Of a stretch of DNA of 14,204 bases, positions 1 through 5,923 are shown piece by piece (the first letter of the stretch is position 1; every line of letters begins with the position of its first letter). The stretch comes from JAMLIN01 sp041676645 (GTDB taxonomy: Bacteria; Pseudomonadota; Gammaproteobacteria; Burkholderiales; Burkholderiaceae_E). The stretch spans positions 1 through 14,204 of the forward strand of contig JBAYRO010000083.1 of assembly GCA_041676645.1 (NCBI GenBank), given 5' to 3'. A program made the position numbers and the translations under genes. A model generated the notes under the pieces. It searched no databases. It was not told the DNA's origin and saw only the letters and a list, made by a program, of their open reading frames with translations.

Positions 1-603
1 CAGCGCGAGCTGGGCGTTCTGCTCGATGAGCAGGATCGCCACTCCTTCGCGATTGATCGCCTCGAGCGCCGCATGCACTTCCTCGACGACTTTCGGCGCC
101 AGCCCGTGGCTGGGCTCGTCGAGCAGCAGCAGGCGCGGGCGCAGCATCAGCGAACGGCCGATCGCGACCATCTGCTGCTCGCCACCCGACAGGGTGCCGG
201 CGGCCTGCGCCATGCGCTCGCCGACGCGCGGAAACAGCGACACCACCCGCTCGATGCTCTCCTCGATCTTGCCGGCTTCGCCGCGACGATGGCTCCAGGC
301 GCCCATGCGCAGGTTTTCGGCGACGGTCAGGCGCGGGAAGATGTGCCGCCCCTCGAGCACATGCGCGATGCCCAGTCCCGCGATCCGGTGGGCCGGCTCG
401 GCGAGCAGCGACCGGCCCTCGAAGAGGATCTCGCCCCGGTACCAGCCCTCGCCCAGGCGCGAGATGCCGCGCAGCAGGGTGCTCTTGCCCGCCGTGTTGG
501 GACCGATCAGGGAGACGATCTCGTGGCTGTCCACGCGGATCGAGATGCCGTGCAGGATCTCGACCGGGCCGTAGCCCGCCCGCAGGTCGCGGATCTCAAG
601 CAT
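1..603 (-). CDS. livF: LivF-type HAAT-family ABC transporter ATPase, 3' end cut by window
   Basis: This is the second cytoplasmic ATPase of a branched-chain amino acid/amide (HAAT) importer; it hydrolyses ATP to drive LivH/LivM. Translation from ATG 603 gives 201 residues and continues past the window edge, so roughly the last 30 residues of a usual 235-residue LivF are missing. Seen: Walker A GPNTAGKST (residues 34-42), signature LSGGEQQ, Walker B LLLLDEP followed by SHGLAP, and the LIEQNAQLAL segment where LivF proteins usually carry Q instead of the H-loop histidine. A strong Shine-Dalgarno, AGGAGG (complement of 610-615), lies 6 bases before the ATG. The start overlaps the end of livG by 8 bases, so the two are probably translated together. 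Family assignment is secure; the substrate is not. Confidence 0.95.
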   Translation of the reverse strand, partial: MLEIRDLRAGYGPVEILHGISIRVDSHEIVSLIGPNTAGKSTLLRGISRLGEGWYRGEILFEGRSLLAEPAHRIAGLGIAHVLEGRHIFPRLTVAENLRMGAWSHRRGEAGKIEESIERVVSLFPRVGERMAQAAGTLSGGEQQMVAIGRSLMLRPRLLLLDEPSHGLAPKVVEEVHAALEAINREGVAILLIEQNAQLAL

Positions 604-1330
604 CGCCCGCCTCCTGGACCGAGGTGCCCAGGTAGGCCGACACGACCTTCGGGTCGCGCGACACCTCGGCCGGCGTGCCCGATGCGATCAACTGGCCGAA
701 GTTCAGCACCAGGATCCGTTCGCACATCGCCATGATCGTCTTCATGTGGTGTTCGATGACCAGGAACGTGATGCCCTCGTCGCGCAGCTCGCGCACCAGG
801 CCGACGATCTCGCGCTGCTCCTGCGGCGTCAGGGTGGCCATCGCCTCGTCGAGCAGCATCATGCGCGGTTGCGTGGCCAGCGCGCGAGCCAGTTCGAGGC
901 GCGCCTTCTCGGGCAGGGAGAGGTCGGCAGCCATCACCTCCTCGCGACCGGCGAGCCCGACCCGCGCGATGGCGGCATGGGCGCGCTCGCGCGCCTCGGC
1001 CAGGCCCACCCGGGCGAGCCCGCCTACGGTGGCGTTCTCGAGCACCGTCATGTCACCGAAGGAAGCGACGTTCTGGAAGGTCTTGACCACGCCGACACGG
1101 CAGATGCGATGCGCCGACATGCCCGCCAGCGAGGTGCCGTCGAAGACGATGCTGCCCGCGTCGGGCCGGATCAGGCCGCAGAGCTGGTTGAAGATGGTGG
1201 TCTTGCCGGCGCCGTTGGGACCGATCAGGCCGACGATCTCGCCCGGGGCGACATCGAAGGAGACATCGTCGGTGGCGATCAGGCCGCCGAAGCGCTTGCG
1301 CAGGCCACGCACCTCGAGCAGCGCGCTCAT
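596..1330 (-). CDS. livG: LivG-type HAAT-family ABC transporter ATPase
   Basis: First ATPase of the HAAT importer, 244 residues, beginning MSALLEVRGLRKRFGG. Seen: Walker A GPNGAGKTT (37-45), Q-loop Q86 in KTFQNV, Walker B MMLLDE (157-162) and H-loop H194 in VIEHH. The signature is unusual: the LSGGQ position reads LSLPEKARLELARAL (137-151) and the D-loop region reads AMATLTP instead of the common PAAGLNP. I recall LPEK-type signatures in a subgroup of LivG-like proteins, so this is probably a natural variant and not a defect. The start codon shares ATGA with the livM stop (4-base overlap), which fixes the start although the open frame extends far upstream through livM. It is co-transcribed with livKHM and livF. 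Confidence 0.95.
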   Translation of the reverse strand: MSALLEVRGLRKRFGGLIATDDVSFDVAPGEIVGLIGPNGAGKTTIFNQLCGLIRPDAGSIVFDGTSLAGMSAHRICRVGVVKTFQNVASFGDMTVLENATVGGLARVGLAEARERAHAAIARVGLAGREEVMAADLSLPEKARLELARALATQPRMMLLDEAMATLTPQEQREIVGLVRELRDEGITFLVIEHHMKTIMAMCERILVLNFGQLIASGTPAEVSRDPKVVSAYLGTSVQEAGDA

Positions 1331-2328
1331 TTCCGGCCCCCCAGGCGCCGGAACAGGGCGAGCAGGCCGCGCGGCTGCCAGATCACGACCGCGATCAGCA
1401 GCGCCCCGAACACCAGTTGCGACAGGCCAGCGGCGGTCGCCGAAAACAGCATGTTCGAGAGTTCCTCGATCGGGATGATCAGCACGGCGCCGATCAGCGG
1501 CCCGGCCACCGCGCCCATGCCGCCGATGATCGCGATCAGCGCGGCGCGCACCGAGATGCCCGCGAGGCTGAACACCGTGTCGGGATCGAAGAAGAACATG
1601 AACTGGGCATAGAGCACCCCGACCACCGCGGTGATCGCGCCCGAGATCACCGCAACCGTGAACTTCGCCCGCGTGGTGTCGACGCCCAGCGAAGCGGCCG
1701 CATCGGGATGGTTCTTGAGCGCGCGCAGCCGCAGGCCCAGCGCCCCGCCGCGGATGCGCTCGAAGACGAGGCAGGTGATGATCAGCGCGATCAGGAACAG
1801 GAAATAGTAGGAGCGCAGCGAGGCGAACTGCAGGCCGCCGAAGCTCGGCTGCGCGAACGGCACCGACAGCCCCACCGGCCCGCCCGTGACGTCGCTCCAG
1901 CTGTTGCCGATCACCCGCATCACCTCGCCGAAGGCGAGCGTCGCCAGCGCGAAGTAGTGGCCGCGCAGGCGCAGGGTGGGCAGGCTGAGCAGGGCCGCCA
2001 GCAGGCCGCCGAAGACGAGGGCGGCGATCATGCCGAACCAGGGCGAGATCCCGTAATGGATCAGCAGCAGGGTCGAGACATAGGCGCCGGCGCCGAAGAA
2101 GCCCGCATGGCCGAGCGAGATCAGGCCCGACAGGCCGGCGGCGATGTTCCAGGCCTGCGCGAGCGTGGCGAAGAGCAGCACAAGGCAGGCCACGCGCAGG
2201 CTGTAGCCTTGGTCGGGCAGCAGCCACGGCACGATGAGCGCCACCAGCAGCGCCAGCCCCCAGCCGATGCGGCAGCGGCGGGCGGCGGCGGCATCGGATG
2301 CGCCTGGATCGAGGGGCTCTCGGCTCAT
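1327..2328 (-). CDS. livM: LivM-type HAAT-family ABC transporter permease
   Basis: Inner-membrane permease subunit of the importer, 333 residues. A short polar N-terminus (MSREPLDPGASDAAAARR) is followed by a series of hydrophobic segments, starting with IGWGLALLVALIVPWLL, typical of the LivM branch. Seen hallmarks: the GLISLGHAGFFGAGAY motif, LPTLRLRGHYFALATLAFGE, the ATPase-contacting loop GLRLRALKNHPDAAASLGVD, and the late GGMGAVAGPLIGA segment. The start was set at ATG 2328 because it overlaps the livH stop by four bases (ATGA); the frame is open further upstream but that would run through livH. Its own Shine-Dalgarno is weak, so translational coupling to livH is likely. It pairs with LivH to form the channel. 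Confidence 0.95.
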   Translation of the reverse strand: MSREPLDPGASDAAAARRCRIGWGLALLVALIVPWLLPDQGYSLRVACLVLLFATLAQAWNIAAGLSGLISLGHAGFFGAGAYVSTLLLIHYGISPWFGMIAALVFGGLLAALLSLPTLRLRGHYFALATLAFGEVMRVIGNSWSDVTGGPVGLSVPFAQPSFGGLQFASLRSYYFLFLIALIITCLVFERIRGGALGLRLRALKNHPDAAASLGVDTTRAKFTVAVISGAITAVVGVLYAQFMFFFDPDTVFSLAGISVRAALIAIIGGMGAVAGPLIGAVLIIPIEELSNMLFSATAAGLSQLVFGALLIAVVIWQPRGLLALFRRLGGRK

Positions 2329-3182
2329 TTCTGTCTCAGGAGTCCTTCGGGGCGCAGGGCGAGCACCAGGATGAAGACGATGAACAGCACCAGGTTCTGC
2401 AGCTGGATCGGCAGCACCAGGGTCGACAGCGTCTGGATCACGCCCACGGCGAGCCCGCCGATCACCGCGCCCAGGACATTGCCCAGGCCCCCGAGCACGA
2501 CCGCGGTGAACATCAGCACCACGAACTGCGCGCCGACGGTGGGCGAGGCGGTGAAGTACGGCAGGATCACGGCGCCGCCCAGGGCGGTCATGGCCACGCC
2601 CAGGCCGAATGCGATCTGGCGGATGCGCCGCACGTCCATGCCGAGGCTGAGCGCGGCGGCGGAATCCTGCGCGGTCGCCCGCATCGCCTGGCCCAGCCAG
2701 GTGAAGCGCATGAAGGCCCACAGCAGGACGCCGGCAACCAGCGACACCACGAAGGCGAGCAGGTAGGGTACGCCGATGATCAGGCCGGCGAACTGCACCG
2801 CCTGGGTCTGGTAGGGCACCCGCACCGAACGATAATCGGAACCGAAAGCCAGCAGCGCCGCATTCTCCAGCACGATCAGCAGGCCGACTGTGAGGAAGAT
2901 CTGGGCGACGTCAGGCGCCCCGATGACCCGCTCGATGAGGCCGCGCTCGACGAGCATGCCGAGGGCGAACACCACCACGAAGGCGACCAAGGCCCCGATC
3001 ATGGGGTCGAGGCCGAGGTACTGCCAGCAGAAGAACGCGATGAACATGCCGAGCATGAGGAACTCGGCCTGCGCGAAGTTGATGATCGACATCACGCCGA
3101 ACACCAGCGTGAGGCCGATCGAGATCACCGCATAGACACCGCCGATCAACAATCCGTTGACCAGCGCCTGGATGAGCTCCAT
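2325..3182 (-). CDS. livH: LivH-type HAAT-family ABC transporter permease
   Basis: Inner-membrane permease subunit, 285 residues, beginning MELIQALVNGLLIGGVYAVI, which is a typical LivH start. Seen: GLTLVFGVMSIINFAQAEFLMLG near the N-terminus, multiple hydrophobic segments, the cytoplasmic loop RFTWLGQAMRATAQDSAAALSLG that contacts the ATPases, and GGLGNVLGAVIGG near the C-terminus. Length and motif order match the family. It follows livK by only 12 bases on the same strand and overlaps livM by four bases, so it is the second gene of the operon. There is no strong ribosome-binding site before it, only a weak GGA. It forms the translocation path with LivM. Confidence 0.95.
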   Translation of the reverse strand: MELIQALVNGLLIGGVYAVISIGLTLVFGVMSIINFAQAEFLMLGMFIAFFCWQYLGLDPMIGALVAFVVVFALGMLVERGLIERVIGAPDVAQIFLTVGLLIVLENAALLAFGSDYRSVRVPYQTQAVQFAGLIIGVPYLLAFVVSLVAGVLLWAFMRFTWLGQAMRATAQDSAAALSLGMDVRRIRQIAFGLGVAMTALGGAVILPYFTASPTVGAQFVVLMFTAVVLGGLGNVLGAVIGGLAVGVIQTLSTLVLPIQLQNLVLFIVFILVLALRPEGLLRQK

Positions 3183-3194
3183 GAAGGTCCGCCG

Positions 3195-4442
3195 TCAGAT
3201 GCTGATCGGCTTGCCCTTCCAGCGCGCCGGCGCCATGGCCAGCTCCTTCGGCCAGACGGTGCGCAGCTCGCCGTCCTGCCACTGCACCATCACCGGCTTG
3301 GCGAGGGTGTTCTGGCCGGTCTCGTCGAACTTCACCGCGCCCGTCATGGCGGTCGACCAGCCCTTGTCGAAGCGCTCCTGGTAGAAGGTCTCGCGGACCT
3401 TGGCCGGATCGGCGGATTTCGAGATGTCCATGGCTTCGGCGAGCACGCCCATGCAGACCGCATGCTCGAGCGCCTCGTGCACCATGAAGTAGCCGAAGCG
3501 CTCGCGGAAGCGGTCGGTCAGCTCCGGAACGCGGTCGTAGTTGGCCGGGGACACCGAAAGCACGTCGTTGGAGAACTCGCCCAGGCCCTTCACGAAGTCG
3601 GGGATGACGTAGCCGGCGGCGCCGCCGATCGCGGGGATGTCGATCTGCTGCTGGCGCATCGTGCGGATGATCAGCAGGCTGTCGTTGAGGTAGGAGACCG
3701 GGAACACCATCTGGGCGCCCGAGTTGCGCAGCTTGGTGATCAGCGGGGTGACGTCGGTGATACCCAGCGGATAGGCGTCGTCCATCACCAGCTCGACCCC
3801 GGCCTTCTGGGCGGCGTCGCGCAGGCCCTTGGCCTGCGAGGTGCCATAGGCGGTGTCCTCGTACATGATCGCCGCCTTGGTCACGGTCTCGCCGGCGGCC
3901 TTCGCGATCGCCAGCGCATCGTCGAACTGCGCCCGGCCGATGGTCGAGGCCTTCGAGACCACCCGGAAGACATTCTTGAAGCCACGCTCGGTGAGCTGGT
4001 CGGCGAACGACATGGTCAGCAGCGGGATGCCGCGGCGCTCGGTGACCTCCGAGATGGCGATCGAGAGCGAAGAGGCGAAGGCGCCGAGGATCGCGACCAC
4101 CTGGTTCTGCGAAATCATCCGCTGGGCGACGTTGGCCGCGGTGGTCGGGGTGGAGGTGCCGTCGGCGACGATCAGGTTGATCTTCGCGCCACCCAGGCCG
4201 GCGATGCCGCCGGCCGCATTGATCTCGTCGGCGACCAGCTCGATGCCGTTGCGCGAGTTGATGCCGAACTGGGCATTGGCGCCCGACAGCGGCTGGATGA
4301 CCCCGACGTTGACCGACTTGGGCTGGGCCCGGACGATGGCAGGGAAGCCGGCGGCGACGGTGGCCACGCCCGCGGCGGCGACCAGGCCGCGCCGGGTGGT
4401 ATCGACGGAAGCTCCCGGGACGGGCTTGCGATCGGATTTCAT
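3195..4442 (-). CDS. livK: LivK-type solute-binding protein with Tat-like signal peptide
   Basis: Periplasmic substrate-binding protein of the HAAT family (periplasmic-binding fold type I), 415 residues; it captures the substrate and delivers it to LivHM. Seen: an N-terminal signal with twin arginines in TTRRGLV (R17, R18), a hydrophobic stretch and a VRA|Q cleavage site around residues 39-40, suggesting Tat export. The mature protein opens with VNVGVIQPLSGANAQFG, the usual first strand and ligand loop, followed by the characteristic LVADEINAAGGIAG. The start ATG 4442 has GGAGG (complement of 4449-4453) 6 bases upstream. It is the first gene of the operon. HAAT binding proteins take aliphatic or aromatic amino acids, amides, urea or aromatic acids, so the ligand is not assigned. 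Confidence 0.93.
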   Translation of the reverse strand: MKSDRKPVPGASVDTTRRGLVAAAGVATVAAGFPAIVRAQPKSVNVGVIQPLSGANAQFGINSRNGIELVADEINAAGGIAGLGGAKINLIVADGTSTPTTAANVAQRMISQNQVVAILGAFASSLSIAISEVTERRGIPLLTMSFADQLTERGFKNVFRVVSKASTIGRAQFDDALAIAKAAGETVTKAAIMYEDTAYGTSQAKGLRDAAQKAGVELVMDDAYPLGITDVTPLITKLRNSGAQMVFPVSYLNDSLLIIRTMRQQQIDIPAIGGAAGYVIPDFVKGLGEFSNDVLSVSPANYDRVPELTDRFRERFGYFMVHEALEHAVCMGVLAEAMDISKSADPAKVRETFYQERFDKGWSTAMTGAVKFDETGQNTLAKPVMVQWQDGELRTVWPKELAMAPARWKGKPISI

Positions 4443-4448
4443 TTCATG

Positions 4449-4453
4449 CCTCC
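4449..4453 (-). promoter_or_regulatory. Shine-Dalgarno of livK
   Basis: GGAGG on the minus strand, 6 bases before ATG 4442. An upstream ATG at 4447 stops after two codons (ATG AAA TGA), so this site decides the start at 4442. Confidence 0.75.
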
Positions 4454-4466
4454 AGGCGGTGGATGC

Positions 4467-4545
4467 TTGTCATCCCTTAATTTTGTCGTATTGTCTGATT
4501 GCCAGACAGAGTTGGAAATGTGGAGCGAAGCGCCGATGTTGTCAA
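4467..4545. promoter_or_regulatory. Divergent promoter region of the liv operon and hydrolase gene
   Basis: Candidate plus-strand promoter: TTGTCA (4467-4472), 16-base spacer, TATTGT (4489-4494), giving a start near 4501. Candidate minus-strand promoter for livK: a perfect TTGACA (complement of 4540-4545), 17-base spacer, a weak CACATT (complement of 4517-4522). Both are read by eye against the sigma-70 consensus. This AT-richer stretch differs clearly from the surrounding coding DNA. The palindrome at 4492-4508 overlaps the plus-strand -10/start region and lies just downstream of the minus-strand -10, a position suited to repressing both directions. Confidence 0.45.
4492..4508. promoter_or_regulatory. 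Candidate operator palindrome TGTCTG-N5-CAGACA
   Basis: A perfect 6-bp inverted repeat, TGTCTG / CAGACA, with spacer ATTGC, lies in the intergenic region between the divergent livK and hydrolase genes. Its size suits a dimeric helix-turn-helix repressor; GntR-type repressors often use TTGTC-like half sites, but that link is from memory. The pentamer TTGTC also occurs at 4467, 4483, 4491 and 4539 on the plus strand. No regulator gene is adjacent, so the protein that would bind is unknown. Confidence 0.4.
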
Positions 4546-4568
4546 TTCCCGTCTTCCGAATTCGATGA
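4518..4568 (+). CDS. Possible 16-residue leader ORF upstream of the hydrolase
   Basis: ATG 4518 opens a short frame, MWSEAPMLSIPVFRIR, whose TGA (4566-4568) overlaps the hydrolase ATG (4565) as ATGA. It starts about 17 bases after the predicted transcription start. The ribosome-binding site is poor (TTGGAA just upstream). It could couple translation to the hydrolase, or be chance: the frame is open upstream as a shadow of livK, so length alone is not evidence. Confidence 0.2.
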   Translation: MWSEAPMLSIPVFRIR

Positions 4569-5821
4569 GCGCGCTGGCCTGGCTGCGCGGCCTCGTGGCC
4601 AGCGCACTCGCCGACCCGGCGGTGGTCCATCTCGCCGGACGCCTGCCGCACCGGCTGGTGCTGGTCGTCGACGGCGCCAGCCTGCCGGTGGTCCAGGGTA
4701 CCGACGCCGGCGCGATAGTAAGCGCGCACGCCCCGCTGTCGACGTGGCGCGAGATGCTGGCCGCGCTGCCGGTGCCCGGCCGCCAGTCGATGGGCGCCGC
4801 CATGCGCGCCGACTGCGGCTTCGAGCTGCGCGGCGAACCGATCCCCATCGCCCAGTCGATCGCGCTGCTCGAGCAGCTGGTCGAGGCGATGCGTGCGGCG
4901 GCCAACGGGCCGGTCGACGCTGCCGGCCCGGCCACCGCGGCCCCGGTCGCTCTCGACCGGCTCGAATCGCGCTACCTGCGCATCGACTGGCCGGCCGGGG
5001 ACGATTGCTGGATCTTCGAGGAAGCCGCCGGCGATCCCGGGCAGCCGGTCATGCTGCTGCTGCATACCGCGGGCGCCGACTCACGCCAGTGGCACGCCCT
5101 CATGAGCGACGCCGAGCTCGGCCGCCACTGGCGCCTGGTGGCCTTCGACATGCCCTGCCACGGCCGCTCGCGCCCACCCGCCGGCTGGCGGGGCGAGCCC
5201 TGGCGGCTCGATACCGACGGCTACCTCGCCTGCATCCGGGCCTGGATGCGCGCCGCCGGCCATGCCCGGGTGGCGATCGCCGGCTGTTCGATGGGCGCGG
5301 CGATCGGGCTCGCCTTCCTTGCCCGCCATCCGGAACTCGCGCTCGGCGCCATCCTGCTCGAGACGCCGTTCCGTTCGCCGGGACGACGCACGCCGATGCT
5401 CGATCATCCGGCGGTCCATGGCGGGCGCTTCGGCGCCGCCTGGGTGCAGGCCCTGCTGAGCCCGCACAGCCCGCCCGCCGAGCGCCGCTTCGCGACCTGG
5501 ATCTATTCGCAGGCGGGCCCGGGCGTCTACGAAGGCGATCTCGGCTTCTACAGCGACGAGTTCGATGCGTCCAAGCATGTCGACGCGATCGACACCGCCC
5601 GCACCCCCCTGTGGCTGATGACCGGCGACTACGACTATTCGGCCAGCCCGGCCGAATCCCGGCGGGTAGCCGACGCGATACCGGGCGCCTCCTTCACCGA
5701 GATGAGCGGGCTCGGCCACTTCCCCATGACGGAGAACCCGAATCGCCTGCTGGAGTACTTCCGGCCCGCCGCCATCGAGCTGCGGAAATGGGGTCAGACT
5801 CCATTAATTAATGGAGTCTGA
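4565..5821 (+). CDS. Alpha/beta-hydrolase with SCP2-like N-terminal region
   Basis: A serine-hydrolase-fold protein of 418 residues from ATG 4565. The hydrolase part (about 155-410) has the oxyanion segment HTAGADSRQW (from H167), the nucleophile elbow GCSMG with Ser242, an acid in GDYDYS (Asp355 or Asp357) and His385 in GLGHFPMTE; it is probably cytoplasmic because no signal peptide is seen. The first 125 residues look like an SCP2 (sterol-carrier) fold: VLVVDGA, a DAGAIVSAH strand, a central hydrophobic helix and an FELRGEPIPIAQ stretch. That is a pattern judgement, not a search result. The last 12 codons (RKWGQTPLINGV) and the stop come from a palindromic repeat. Alternative starts are GTG 4520 and TTG 4499. 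It is divergent from livK and upstream of a thiolase. Substrate unknown; an ester, thioester or C-C bond is possible. Confidence 0.85.
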   Translation: MSALAWLRGLVASALADPAVVHLAGRLPHRLVLVVDGASLPVVQGTDAGAIVSAHAPLSTWREMLAALPVPGRQSMGAAMRADCGFELRGEPIPIAQSIALLEQLVEAMRAAANGPVDAAGPATAAPVALDRLESRYLRIDWPAGDDCWIFEEAAGDPGQPVMLLLHTAGADSRQWHALMSDAELGRHWRLVAFDMPCHGRSRPPAGWRGEPWRLDTDGYLACIRAWMRAAGHARVAIAGCSMGAAIGLAFLARHPELALGAILLETPFRSPGRRTPMLDHPAVHGGRFGAAWVQALLSPHSPPAERRFATWIYSQAGPGVYEGDLGFYSDEFDASKHVDAIDTARTPLWLMTGDYDYSASPAESRRVADAIPGASFTEMSGLGHFPMTENPNRLLEYFRPAAIELRKWGQTPLINGV

Positions 5822-5833
5822 CCCCATTTCCGC
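5782..5833. repeat. 52-bp perfect palindrome (GGGGTCAGACTCCATT type)
   Basis: Two 26-base arms (5782-5807 and 5808-5833) are exact reverse complements with no loop; the centre is TTAATTAA and each arm holds GGGGTCAGACTCCATT. From memory, closely similar palindromes are scattered in many beta- and gammaproteobacterial genomes and have been linked to REP-associated (IS200-like) transposases; this is not verified here. The element supplies the hydrolase's final 12 codons and stop, and it contains stops in all frames on both strands. It lacks a T-tract, so it is not a typical rho-independent terminator, though a transcript would fold into a long hairpin. Confidence 0.85.
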
Positions 5834-5840
5834 GTTTCCG

Positions 5841-5914
5841 TTGACTGCGCTAAAGTGACACGTTCGCGGCCCGCGTCCGGAGCAGCGCCGGCCACCGTAC
5901 ACCGTCACCCGGAG
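5841..5914 (+). promoter_or_regulatory. Leader of the thiolase gene with Shine-Dalgarno
   Basis: Between the palindrome and the thiolase lies a short leader. TTGACT (5841-5846) resembles a -35 box, but no convincing -10 lies 16-18 bases downstream, so an own promoter is only possible. GGAG at 5911-5914, nine bases before ATG 5924, is a good ribosome-binding site and supports that start over a frame opening at 5855. Confidence 0.35.
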
Positions 5915-5923
5915 ACAGAAGAA

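Noticed and set aside
4483..4543. Regular spacing of TTGTC (4467, 4483, 4491, 4539; gaps 16, 8 and 48 bases) as a repeat-based regulatory array
   Set aside because: A five-base word in an AT-richer stretch is expected by chance, and only the 4491 copy is part of a palindrome.
2298..4568. A 756-codon plus-strand frame opposite livH and livK
   Set aside because: Its composition is dominated by His, Asp, Gln and Arg without recognisable motifs, while the minus strand encodes complete family members with ATGA-type overlaps.
3853..5811. A 652-codon plus-strand frame covering livK antisense and the hydrolase in another frame
   Set aside because: It crosses a promoter region and has an Arg/Pro/Ala-rich sequence; the hydrolase frame has an intact catalytic triad.
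5782..5833. The palindrome as a rho-independent terminator
   Set aside because: There is no T-tract on either side, and the symmetry with no loop fits a repeat element better.
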